A DNA stretch of 53,066 nucleotides from Azospirillum tabaci (lineage in GTDB: Bacteria > Pseudomonadota > Alphaproteobacteria > Azospirillales > Azospirillaceae), in contig NZ_JACCJY010000040.1 in the NCBI RefSeq assembly GCF_014596085.1, positions 1 through 53,066 of the forward strand. The letters are read 5' to 3'. Positions 8,046-16,524 of the stretch are shown piece by piece (position 1 is the stretch's first letter; every line of letters starts with the position of its first letter). The notes below the pieces were generated by a model. It did not search any database and was not told the origin of the DNA. It saw nothing but the letters and a program-made list of their open reading frames with translations. The position numbers and the translations under genes were made by a program.

Positions 8046-8711
8046 ATGGACCGGGGAAACGCCAGGGAATTGATCGACAAAGACTCACCGACGGTCGGCC
8101 CGCGCGGTCGGGCGCGCCGGGTGGCCCTGCTCGACGCCGCGGCGGCGCTGTTCGTCGAAAAGGGATTCGAGAAGACCACGCTGACCGACATCATCGGCCG
8201 GGCCGGCGGCTCCCGCGCCACCCTCTATGAGCATTTCGGCGACAAGGAGGGGCTGTTCCGCGCGATGATGGAGGAGAACAGCGCCCGCATCCAGGAAGGA
8301 CTGGCCGCCATCCAGGCCGACGAGCGGGCCGCGCCGGAGGATGGGCTGACCCGCTTCGCCCTTCACCTCGTCGCGGCGCTGTTCGACGACCGCACGATGG
8401 CCATCGTGCGCGTGCTGGTGTCGGAGGGGGGGCGCATCCCCGACATCGCCGAAGCCTTTTTCCGCATCGGTCCGGAAACCGCCCACCGGCGGCTGGCCGA
8501 CTATCTGGCGCGCCAGACCGCCGCCGGCGCCCTGACCGTCGCGGAGCCGGAGGCCGCCGCCCGCGGCTTCATCGGCATGATCACCGGCAACATCCTGCTG
8601 CGCCGCCTGATCCTGCCGGAACAATCCCTCTCCATGGAGGAAGTGGAGCGTTACGTCGGACGGGCCGTCGCTCTCTTTCTGTCGGGCGCCCGCCCGACAC
8701 CGGGGCGTTGA
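8046..8711 (+). CDS. TetR/AcrR-family regulator, tandem paralogue
   Basis: A 221-residue TetR protein closely similar to the gene at 7164: both share LLDAAA-x-LFVEKGF, the AGGSR-x-TLYEHFGDKEGLFRA core and LVSEGGRIPDIA in the ligand domain. The recognition helices are nearly identical, so the two could bind the same or overlapping operators, as competing repressors or heterodimers; this is inference. It has no structural gene of its own beside it. The start codon ATG 8046 has only a weak purine stretch (AAGGAAAAAACCG) before it. Confidence 0.88.
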   Translation: MDRGNARELIDKDSPTVGPRGRARRVALLDAAAALFVEKGFEKTTLTDIIGRAGGSRATLYEHFGDKEGLFRAMMEENSARIQEGLAAIQADERAAPEDGLTRFALHLVAALFDDRTMAIVRVLVSEGGRIPDIAEAFFRIGPETAHRRLADYLARQTAAGALTVAEPEAAARGFIGMITGNILLRRLILPEQSLSMEEVERYVGRAVALFLSGARPTPGR

Positions 8712-8760
8712 GAGCCCACCAGGGCGAAGGAAAGCGTTAGGACCGAAGGACAGGCACCGC

Positions 8761-8778
8761 AACATACTTCGGTATGTT
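8761..8778. terminator. UUCG-tetraloop hairpin between tetR and the hybrid kinase
   Basis: AACATAC and GTATGTT form a perfect 7-bp stem closed by a TTCG tetraloop. There is no T-tract after it, so it may be a weak terminator or an mRNA structure in the leader of the kinase gene. No other signal was recognised in this 124-bp gap. Confidence 0.4.
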
Positions 8779-8835
8779 AGGGTTCACACGATCGTTGCAT
8801 CCATTCCAACGGCCCGTGGGCCGGGACGGTCGATC

Positions 8836-11619
8836 GTGTCCATGGTCCGCTGGCTTCTGCTGCTCGTCTTCACCCTGGCCCCGCTGATCGGGTACGAGGT
8901 CTATTCCCACGCCCGGCTGCGGGTGGAGCGGGAGGCCGAGATCGGACAGGAGGCGCTGCGCCTGCTCGACCTGATCCAGACCGAGCAGCAGCGGATCATC
9001 GGCGACATCGAACACATCCTCGTCACGCTGGCGGAGGCGGATATCGCCGGCCCAACCTGCCAGGAGACGATGGAACGGCTGAGGCTGCGCCTGCCGAGCT
9101 ACCTGACGCTGGGCTTTGCGAACCGGTCCGGCACCGTCCTGTGCGCCACCGACCGGCAAAGTCTGGGGACCGGCGTCGGCGACCGGTCCGAGGTCCGGCA
9201 AGCCCTGTCCACCGGCCTGTTCTCGGTGGGGGAGTATGTCGTCGCGGAGGGGTTGGGCCGCCATGTCCTGCCCTTCGCCCTGCCCTACACGCGCAGCGGC
9301 CCGGCAGCGGGTGACACCGACCCGGCAATCGTCACCGCCCAGCTCGACCTCGACTGGCTGCGGCAGTATCAGGCCCGCAAGCCCCTTCCGCCGAACGCGA
9401 CGATCCTGCTGGCCGACCGCGCCGGCACCATCATTGTGCGCGTACCGGAAATGCCGGAGCTGATCGGCCAGACGCTCCCCGAACGGTTCGGCCTGCTTCT
9501 GAATGGCCGCGAAACGGCAACCGCGTTGACCAAGGGAATGGACGGGGTGCTGCGCATCGCCGCCTATTCCCCGCCCAGTGCGAACGGCAGCGGAATCGCC
9601 ATCGCCGTCGGCATCGACCGTGCCGCCGTGCTGCGCGCCGTCGACCTTGCCGCACTGCGCTCCTGGATCCCCTTCTCCGCCATCCTCCTGCTCTCCCTGA
9701 TCGCGACCGCCTGGGGCATCGGGCGCCTGACCCGGCTTCGGGAAACCGAGCGGTCCCTGCTCAAGGCCGTGCTGGAGCATCTCCCTTCCGGCGTCGTGGT
9801 GGCCGAGGCGCCGTCCGGCCGCGTCCTCCTGCACAACAGCGCGGCGGAACGGTTGATCGGCCGGGCATTGGGCGGGATCGCCCGCATCGAGGACTACCCC
9901 CGCCCCTTCACGCGCATCCCGGACGGCCCGCCTGACGAATCGCCGGATGACCCGCCGGAACTCCCGCTGGTCCGCGCCCTGCGCGACGGCACGGTGGTGA
10001 AACAGGAGGAACTCCGCCGCGACACCCCCGCCGGTCCCGTCACCTGTCTGGCCGATGCCGAGCCGGTGCGCGACCCCGACGGCTGCATCACCCTGGCCGT
10101 CGTCACCCTGACCGACATTTCCGAGCGCAAGGCCGGTGAGGAGGCCCTGCGGCGGAGCGAAACCCGCTTCCGCGAACTGGTCGAGAACACCCCGGTGATG
10201 ATGTGGGTCAACCGCCCCGACGGCGCGCGGGAATTCTACAACGCCGCATGGCGGGCCTACACCGGGCGGGGGATGGAACAGGACGAACGCTGGTCGCACA
10301 TCCACCCCGCCGACCAACCCATGATGCGCAGCGTCCGCGAGCGCGCCATCGCCGCGGGTGAGTCCTACGGCTTCGACCTGCGGATGCGGCGTCATGACGG
10401 GGCCTACCGCTGGCACGTCTGCCGGATCAACCCGATGCGCCAGAACGGTCAGGTCATCGCCTGGGTCGGCACCGCGGTGGACGTGCATGACAGCCGCATG
10501 GCCCGCGAGGCGGCGGAGCAGGCCGACCGCTCCAAGAGCCGCTTCCTGGCCGCCGCCAGCCATGATCTGCGCCAGCCCATGCAGTCCATGTTCTTCTTCG
10601 CCGAGGCGCTGCACAGCCACGTCCATTCCCCGCGCGGGCGCGACGCCCTGGCGATGCTGGAGCGCGGGATGGAGACGCTGAAGGGCCTGCTGGACAGCCT
10701 TCTGGACGTCTCGCAGCTGGACGCCGGGGTGATCGAACCGCGAATCGAGGACATCCCCGTCAAGCCGCTGCTCGACGACATCGGGTCCGCCTACGCCCCG
10801 GTCGCCGCCGCCAAGGGCCTGGATCTCCAGGTGGTGAACCACCACGACCTGACCGTGCGCAGCGACCGCAACCTGCTGGGGCGCATGGTCCGCAATCTTG
10901 TGGAGAACGCCATCCGCTACACCGAGCGCGGGGTGATCCGCCTGGAATGCCACCCTCTGGACGGCCACGCCGGCATCCAGGTGCGCGACACCGGAATCGG
11001 CATCTCCGGCGAGCAGATGTCCTGGATCTTCGAGGAGTTCTATCAGGTCGGCAACCCCGAGCGGGACCGCAACCAGGGGCTTGGCCTCGGCCTCGCCATC
11101 GTGCAGAAGCTGTCGGCGCTGCTCGGCCACCCGGTGGAGGTGCGCTCCGAACTCGGCAAGGGGTCAGTGTTCCGCATCTCCGTGCCCCTCGGCGACGCCG
11201 CCGAAAGCCCGGCCCCAACTCCTCCGTCCCGAGAGCCGGAGCGCGGGCGGCTGGCCGTCCTGATCGACGACGACGCCATCGTCCTGATGGGGCTGCGCTC
11301 GATCTTCCAGGATTGGGGCTACGACACCATCGTCGCCTCCTCCACCGAGGAGGCGCTGGACCGGCTTCGAGCGGCGGAGCGGCGGCCCGACGTGATGGTC
11401 GCCGACTACCGCCTGCGGGAACACAAGGTGGGCACAGAAGCCATCCTGAAGATCCGCGAACTGGCCGGGGAAGCGATTCCCGCCGTCCTGCTGACCGGCG
11501 ATTCCGGCCCCGACGTGATGCAGGAAGCCGAGCGGCACGGGATCGGCGTGATGTTCAAGCCGGTCACCGCCCGCCTGCTCCAGGAGGCCCTGACCCGCCA
11601 GACCGGCACCGCCGCGTGA
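8836..11619 (+). CDS. Membrane-bound hybrid sensor histidine kinase (CACHE-like sensor, PAS-PAS-HisKA-HATPase-REC)
   Basis: A 927-residue two-component hybrid kinase. An N-terminal membrane helix (about 5-21) and a second one (about 275-297) bracket a roughly 250-residue periplasmic region typical of double-CACHE sensors. Two PAS domains follow (about 305-425 and 440-555). The HisKA motif has the phosphorylated His576 (ASHDLRQPMQ), then the ATPase N-box NLVENAIRYT, DTGIGIS and GLGLGLAI. A C-terminal receiver (about 808-925) has IDDDA, the acceptor Asp857 (ADYRLRE) and the FKPV lysine. Translation starts at GTG 8836 or ATG 8842. No partner regulator is adjacent; the ligand is unknown. Confidence 0.92.
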   Translation: MSMVRWLLLLVFTLAPLIGYEVYSHARLRVEREAEIGQEALRLLDLIQTEQQRIIGDIEHILVTLAEADIAGPTCQETMERLRLRLPSYLTLGFANRSGTVLCATDRQSLGTGVGDRSEVRQALSTGLFSVGEYVVAEGLGRHVLPFALPYTRSGPAAGDTDPAIVTAQLDLDWLRQYQARKPLPPNATILLADRAGTIIVRVPEMPELIGQTLPERFGLLLNGRETATALTKGMDGVLRIAAYSPPSANGSGIAIAVGIDRAAVLRAVDLAALRSWIPFSAILLLSLIATAWGIGRLTRLRETERSLLKAVLEHLPSGVVVAEAPSGRVLLHNSAAERLIGRALGGIARIEDYPRPFTRIPDGPPDESPDDPPELPLVRALRDGTVVKQEELRRDTPAGPVTCLADAEPVRDPDGCITLAVVTLTDISERKAGEEALRRSETRFRELVENTPVMMWVNRPDGAREFYNAAWRAYTGRGMEQDERWSHIHPADQPMMRSVRERAIAAGESYGFDLRMRRHDGAYRWHVCRINPMRQNGQVIAWVGTAVDVHDSRMAREAAEQADRSKSRFLAAASHDLRQPMQSMFFFAEALHSHVHSPRGRDALAMLERGMETLKGLLDSLLDVSQLDAGVIEPRIEDIPVKPLLDDIGSAYAPVAAAKGLDLQVVNHHDLTVRSDRNLLGRMVRNLVENAIRYTERGVIRLECHPLDGHAGIQVRDTGIGISGEQMSWIFEEFYQVGNPERDRNQGLGLGLAIVQKLSALLGHPVEVRSELGKGSVFRISVPLGDAAESPAPTPPSREPERGRLAVLIDDDAIVLMGLRSIFQDWGYDTIVASSTEEALDRLRAAERRPDVMVADYRLREHKVGTEAILKIRELAGEAIPAVLLTGDSGPDVMQEAERHGIGVMFKPVTARLLQEALTRQTGTAA

Positions 11620-11690
11620 GTTCTCGTCCCGGTTCAAGGTGGGCGCGGCAAAGGGGGAGGGTGTTGCCTGTTTGGAGGCAACAAATTCCA

Positions 11691-11831
11691 CACGGATTTC
11701 GCGGATTTAGGCACGGATGACACGGATTTTTTATTCTTTGGCTTGCTCAGGAATCGCCATTCGAGACGCCAACACTGAGCAAGCATTAAAGAAAGTTCGG
11801 TTTATCCGTGCTTAAATCCGCGAAATCCGTG
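11691..11831. repeat. 140-bp palindromic element built on the CACGGAT word
   Basis: Outer arms 11691-11718 and 11804-11831 are 28 bp and match with one mismatch (CACGGATTTCGCGGATTT at the left end). Inner arms GCTTGCTCAG (11741-11750) and CTGAGCAAGC (11775-11784) are perfect. A further CACGGATTTT lies at 11721-11730. The element fills the gap between two convergent kinase genes and could fold into one long hairpin, possibly a bidirectional terminator. It is more AT-rich than its surroundings, which suggests it is acquired or mobile. Confidence 0.85.
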
Positions 11832-11887
11832 CAACCCCTGTTGCCCCCGAGTGTTGCCCCCGAGAATTCCGGACTTCGGCCAGCCGG

Positions 11888-14431
11888 TTACGTCCCCCGC
11901 ACCGTTTGGAGCCCCCGCCGCACCTGCTCCGAATCGTAGGGCTTGCGCAGGACCAGCACGTCGCGGAACTCCTCCGGGAAGATCGCGGACTCGCCGTAGC
12001 CGGTGGCGAACAGGAAGGGGATGCCCAACTCGCGCAGCCGCTCTGCCACCGGGAAAGAGGTCTCGGTTCCCAAGTTGACGTCGAGAAGCGCCAAGTCCGG
12101 CGGATCGTCGGCGATGGCGACCAGCGCCTGGCGAACGCTCGCCACCGTCTCCACCCGGTCGGCGCCCAGCTTCAGCAGCATGTCCTCCGCGCTCATCGCG
12201 ATGATCATGTTGTCTTCCAGAAGCAGCACCGTCCCGCCCAAGGGAATGTCCGCCGCCGCGCAGGGCGTCACCGCCGCTTCGATCACCGCCGCCGGGCGTT
12301 CCGGCGCCAAGCTGACATGGATGGCTGGTATGGTGAAGCGCGCCTTCAGCCCGGCCAGGGCGTAGGTCACCGTCGCCTCGCCCTTCAGCTCGTGCGGGAC
12401 GGAACGCTCGATGATGGTCGTGCCGAAGCCTTGGCGCGACGGCGCCTGCACCGGCGGGCCGCCGCTTTCCTCCCAACAGAGTTCCAACGCGTCCCGGTCG
12501 TCCAGGCTCCAATGGACCTTCACCCGGCCGCCGCTGTCGGCGAAGGCGCCGTATTTGGCGGCGTTGGTCACCAGTTCGTGCATGATCAGCGCCATCACGG
12601 ACAGGGCCGGCGGCGACAGCAGCACCTCCGGCCCCGACAGGACCACCCGCTCCGCCCGGTTGCCCAGATAGGCGTCGACCTCCGCCGCGATCAGCGGACG
12701 CAGGGGGGAAGGTTTCCAATTCTCCGCCGTCAACTGATCGTGCGCCCGCGCCAGCGCCTGGATTCGCCCGCCGACGATCTCCGCGAACTCCTCCACGCGT
12801 GTGACCCCGGCCCGGCTCTGGGACAGCAGGGCGCGGACGAGGCTGAGGATGTTGCGGACGCGGTGGTTCAGCTCGGCGATCAGCAGCTCCTGCCGCTCGC
12901 GGGCCGTCCGGCGCTCCTCCTCCGCCTGATCGGCCAGCCGCAGCACCACCTCCATCAGCGTGATCCGCAGGGAGTCGGCGATCCGCAGATCGGCCTCCGT
13001 CCAGGGTTCCGACTGGCCGAGGACCGTCTCCTTCCACGCCTCGAAGCTCTTGCGCGGGGTCAGGCGCTGCCCGTTGGGGCCGGATTCGACGGGTTTGTCC
13101 GGGTTGCCGGCCCAAGTGACGGTGCGGACCGATTCCTTGCGAAAGAAGATGATGTAGTCGCGCGGTTTGCGCGACACCGGGATCGCCAGCATGCCGGCGG
13201 CGCGCTCGGCGAAATCCAGCGCCGGCTGGTGGACCTGCCCGATCTCGCTGGTCGCAAAGACACGGCTGGCGTGCGTGCGGTTGAGCATGCGCACCAGACC
13301 GAGCAGCTCCTCCGGCGTCGGGCTGCTGCCGTCCACAAGGGTCTGGCCGCCCAGCACGATGGCGAAGCCGTCGCTGCGGATGTAGTGGCCGACCTCGCCG
13401 CGCAGCCGCTCCAGATTCTCCATGGAGGAGGCGCCCTCCGCCATCACCGCCATGATGCGGGTGTGGAGCAGGCGCGCCTTGGCCTCGTAGGCCTCCTCCC
13501 GGTCGCGCTCCACACCTTCCAGAAGGAGGGAAAACATCTGGCCGTACAGTTCCGCCGCCGTGCGCCGCTCCAGCGACAGGCGCCGGGGCACCATGTTGTG
13601 GCAGGCGAACAGGCCCCACAGCTTGCCGCGGCGCAGGATCGACACCGACAGCGAGGCGGCGACGCCCATGTTGCGCAGATATTCGCAATGGATGGGCGAC
13701 ACGCTGCGCAGGACGCTCATCGACAGATCGAGCGGTTCGCCTTCCGGTCCGGTCGGCGGCAGGATGGCCGCGGGCGGGGCGTCCACGTCGTTGATGCAGC
13801 GCAGCCAGCTCCGCTCGTACAGCGCGCGGGCCTGCTTGGGGATGTCCGACGCCGGGTAGCGCAGCCCCAGATAGGAGGGCATGCCGCGCACCGCGGATTC
13901 CGCGATCACCTCCCCCGCGCCGTCGCGATCGAAGCGGTAGATCATCACCCGGTCGAAACCGGTCAGCGACCGCAGTTGCCGCGCCGCCTCCCGGCAGCAG
14001 GCGTCGAAATCGGCGGCGCGCTGAAGCCGTCCGATCATCGCGCGGACCATGGAGCCGACGTCCAACTCGTTGTCCGGCTCGCTCGGCTCCGCCTCGACGA
14101 TGATCGATTGGCCGGACAGATGGACCGCGATGTCCAGGGGCAGCGCGTTGGCCGACAGCTTCACCCGGAAGGCGCGCTCCACCGACCCGTTGATCAGGGA
14201 GAGCTGAAGCCGCCCACGGATGGCGTGCAGCGCCTCCTCCTCCATCACCTCGGTCAGGGGAAGCCCCAGCAGCGCGTCCGGCTCCACCCCCAGCCACGCC
14301 CCGACGTTGGACGAGGCGTGCTTGACGATCCAGTCCGTCGACAACGCAATCAGAAATCCGCTCGGTTGGATGGACCCGACGAGATGGATCGGCTCCCGGT
14401 CGCAATTGCTCAAGTCTACGCCACCGATCAT
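11888..14431 (-). CDS. Bacteriophytochrome with HWE-family histidine kinase and C-terminal receiver domain
   Basis: An 847-residue red/far-red photosensor. Domain order is PAS (about 15-115), GAF (about 130-310), PHY (about 320-495), HWE histidine kinase (about 510-700) and receiver (about 730-845). Cys10 (LSNCDREPIHLVGSIQPSG) is at the place where biliverdin binds. PASDIP and FACHN in GAF and TPRKSFEAW in the PHY tongue are intact, so it should be photoactive. The kinase histidine lies in LIAELNHRVRNIL and the CWEE signature marks the HWE family. The receiver acceptor Asp is in LLDVNLG. No heme oxygenase gene lies beside it. Output is unknown, as no separate regulator adjoins. Confidence 0.93.
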   Translation of the reverse strand: MIGGVDLSNCDREPIHLVGSIQPSGFLIALSTDWIVKHASSNVGAWLGVEPDALLGLPLTEVMEEEALHAIRGRLQLSLINGSVERAFRVKLSANALPLDIAVHLSGQSIIVEAEPSEPDNELDVGSMVRAMIGRLQRAADFDACCREAARQLRSLTGFDRVMIYRFDRDGAGEVIAESAVRGMPSYLGLRYPASDIPKQARALYERSWLRCINDVDAPPAAILPPTGPEGEPLDLSMSVLRSVSPIHCEYLRNMGVAASLSVSILRRGKLWGLFACHNMVPRRLSLERRTAAELYGQMFSLLLEGVERDREEAYEAKARLLHTRIMAVMAEGASSMENLERLRGEVGHYIRSDGFAIVLGGQTLVDGSSPTPEELLGLVRMLNRTHASRVFATSEIGQVHQPALDFAERAAGMLAIPVSRKPRDYIIFFRKESVRTVTWAGNPDKPVESGPNGQRLTPRKSFEAWKETVLGQSEPWTEADLRIADSLRITLMEVVLRLADQAEEERRTARERQELLIAELNHRVRNILSLVRALLSQSRAGVTRVEEFAEIVGGRIQALARAHDQLTAENWKPSPLRPLIAAEVDAYLGNRAERVVLSGPEVLLSPPALSVMALIMHELVTNAAKYGAFADSGGRVKVHWSLDDRDALELCWEESGGPPVQAPSRQGFGTTIIERSVPHELKGEATVTYALAGLKARFTIPAIHVSLAPERPAAVIEAAVTPCAAADIPLGGTVLLLEDNMIIAMSAEDMLLKLGADRVETVASVRQALVAIADDPPDLALLDVNLGTETSFPVAERLRELGIPFLFATGYGESAIFPEEFRDVLVLRKPYDSEQVRRGLQTVRGT

Positions 14432-14931
14432 TGCCGCACCGCGCCCGTCATTCGGTCACCATCGTCATTGTTCCGGCGTTCCTCAAATTTGTTCCGTACA
14501 TCCGGACGGGCCGAAGATTTGCCGATCCTTTGGCTTATTCCACGCCAACACACCGAAGCGGTCTTAAAGCACATCGTGTCCCTAAAATAATCTGAATTCG
14601 AAGCGGGTCCAATGCCGCCCCTCTCGGCAAAAAGCCCTACGCCACCGGTCGTTCCACCGGGTGGACATCTGCGACATTTTGGCCGAAAGGACGTTCCGAC
14701 CCACGGAACGGGCTTGCCTTTCCATCTGATATACTAGTATTTTATTTAGCGAAGGACAGACGCGCAGCCCGGCCGGCTCATGCCCGCCCGTGCCGCGAGC
14801 GCATCCTCAAGACCCGCACCGACCGCCGCGCGCCGCACCCGTCACGCCGGCTCTTGCGCGGTGGCCTTACCGATGAACGCCCGCGCGCCGCGCCCGCCGT
14901 CCCCGCCCTCTTTTGCGGAGCCCGTTTCGAT
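14432..14931. promoter_or_regulatory. Divergent phytochrome-pyk intergenic region
   Basis: A 500-bp gap holding the promoters of the phytochrome kinase (leftward) and pyruvate kinase (rightward). The pyk promoter with its operator is at 14714-14743, leaving a leader of nearly 190 bases. No HexR-like box was found here, in contrast to pflB. The remainder shows no gene or repeat that I recognise. Confidence 0.5.
14714..14743 (+). promoter_or_regulatory. Probable pyk promoter overlapped by the GntR-type operator motif
   Basis: TTGCCT (14714-14719), 18-base spacer, TATTTT (14738-14743), with the motif CTGATATACTAGTATTT at 14726-14742 covering the spacer and -10 element. The TRAP promoter at 20242-20271 has the same TTGCCT, spacing and motif position. 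A protein bound here would block RNA polymerase, so repression is expected. Confidence 0.6.
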
Positions 14932-16458
14932 ATGACCGCCCCCACTTCCCCGATCCGCCGCTTCCGGCAGACCAAGATCGTCGCCACGCTGGGTCCGTCC
15001 TCCTCCTCGCCGGATATGATCCGCTCGCTGTTCGAGGCGGGCGTGGACGTCTTCCGCCTCAACTTCAGCCACGGTTCCCACGACGACCACGGCGCCCGCG
15101 TGCGCGCCATCCGCGCCCTGGAGCGCGAGTTGGAGCGGCCCATCGCCATCATGGCCGACCTCCAGGGGCCGAAGCTGCGGCTCGGCCGCTTCGCCACCGG
15201 TTCGGTGGAACTGACGGTGGGCCAGCCCTTCCGCCTCGACCTCTCGACCGAGCCGGGCGACGCGACCCGCGTCGGCATGCCCCATCCGGAGATCTTCGCC
15301 GCCCTGCGCCCCGGCACCGACCTGCTGCTCGACGACGGCAAGGTGCGGCTGCGCATCGCCGCTTGCAGCCCGGACCACGCCGACACTGTCGTCGTGGCCG
15401 GCACGAAGCTGTCCGACCGCAAGGGCGTGAACGTGCCCGACGTGCTGCTGCCGCTGTCGCCGCTGACCGCCAAGGACCGCGCCGACCTCGTCTTCGCGCT
15501 GGACCAGGAGGTGGACTGGGTGGCGCTGTCCTTCGTGCAGCGGCCCGAGGACGTGGCGGAGGCGCGCAAGCTGATCGCCGGGCGCGCCGCCCTGATGTCC
15601 AAGCTGGAGAAGCCGCTGGCCATCCAGCATCTGGAGCGCATCGTCGAGCTGTCGGACGGTGTGATGGTCGCCCGCGGCGACCTCGGCGTGGAAATGCCGC
15701 CGGAGGACGTGCCGAGCATCCAGAAGCGGATCATCCGCGAGGCGCGCAAGGCCGGCAAGCCGGTGATCGTCGCCACCCAGATGCTGGAATCGATGATCGG
15801 CGCCCCCGCCCCCACTCGCGCCGAGGCGTCGGACGTCGCCACCGCCGTCTTCGACGGTGCCGACGCGGTGATGCTGTCGGCGGAGACCGCGTCGGGCGCC
15901 TACCCGGTGGAGGCGGTGTCGATGATGGACCGCATCGCCCGCCGGGTGGAGCATGACGACCTCTACCGCACCATGATGGACGCCCAGCACGCCGACCCGC
16001 AGGAGACGGCGGCCGACGCCATCACCGCGGCGGCGCGGCAGGTCGCCCACACCATCCACGCGGCGGCCATCGTCACCTACACCACCAGCGGCTCCACCAC
16101 GCTCCGCGCCGCCCGCGAACGGCCGGAGGTGCCGATCCTCTGCCTGACCGCGACCGTCGCCGCCTCGCGCCGTCTGGTGCTGGCCTACGGCGTGCACAGC
16201 GTGCTGACCGAGGACATCCAGAACTTCTCCGACATGGTGCACAAGGCGACCCGCATCGCCTACGCCCACGGCCTGGCGGAGGACGGGCAGCGGCTGGTCA
16301 TCACCGCGGGCGTGCCTTTCGGCATGCCGGGCTCGACCAACATCCTGCGCATCGCCTGGGTGGAACGCCCCGTCCTTCCGGCCGGCGGTTACACGCAAAA
16401 CGCGCAGGAGGCCCGGTCAGATCAATTGACCCCGGTCATGGCCGACGCCGGGGCGTGA
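14932..16458 (+). CDS. pyk: Pyruvate kinase
   Basis: Transfers phosphate from phosphoenolpyruvate to ADP, giving pyruvate and ATP. The 508-residue protein carries the family landmarks: TKIVATLGP and RLNFSHG near the N-terminus, MADLQGPKLR, the B domain, the signature DGVMVARGDLGVEMP, ATQMLESMI and the C-terminal domain with YTTSGSTT. I chose ATG 14932, after GCGGAG; an upstream start would add an unconserved Arg/Ala/Pro-rich stretch. It is about 30 residues longer at the C-terminus than typical enzymes. pflA and focA follow, so its product pyruvate is the PFL substrate. Its promoter carries the operator motif shared with the TRAP and gntR genes. Confidence 0.95.
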   Translation: MTAPTSPIRRFRQTKIVATLGPSSSSPDMIRSLFEAGVDVFRLNFSHGSHDDHGARVRAIRALERELERPIAIMADLQGPKLRLGRFATGSVELTVGQPFRLDLSTEPGDATRVGMPHPEIFAALRPGTDLLLDDGKVRLRIAACSPDHADTVVVAGTKLSDRKGVNVPDVLLPLSPLTAKDRADLVFALDQEVDWVALSFVQRPEDVAEARKLIAGRAALMSKLEKPLAIQHLERIVELSDGVMVARGDLGVEMPPEDVPSIQKRIIREARKAGKPVIVATQMLESMIGAPAPTRAEASDVATAVFDGADAVMLSAETASGAYPVEAVSMMDRIARRVEHDDLYRTMMDAQHADPQETAADAITAAARQVAHTIHAAAIVTYTTSGSTTLRAARERPEVPILCLTATVAASRRLVLAYGVHSVLTEDIQNFSDMVHKATRIAYAHGLAEDGQRLVITAGVPFGMPGSTNILRIAWVERPVLPAGGYTQNAQEARSDQLTPVMADAGA

Positions 16459-16474
16459 CATAGGATGGCACACA

Positions 16475-16506
16475 GCGCCGGTGCCGCATGAAGCGGACAC
16501 CGGCGC
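16475..16506. terminator. Strong hairpin between pyk and pflA
   Basis: GCGCCGGTG-CCGC (16475-16487) pairs with GCGG-A-CACCGGCGC (16493-16506), five-base loop, one bulge. There is no T-tract. It lies in the 66-bp gap and ends 18 bases before the pflA start, so it may act as an attenuator or RNA-processing site that sets different pyk and pflA levels. Confidence 0.5.
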
Positions 16507-16524
16507 CCATTCACGAGGTGCCTC

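Noticed and set aside
8737..11130. A 797-codon open frame antisense to the hybrid kinase
   Set aside because: No recognisable domain; the kinase on the plus strand has all motifs in order.
11906..14590. An 894-codon open frame antisense to the bacteriophytochrome
   Set aside because: Low-complexity translation, and the minus-strand phytochrome is complete.
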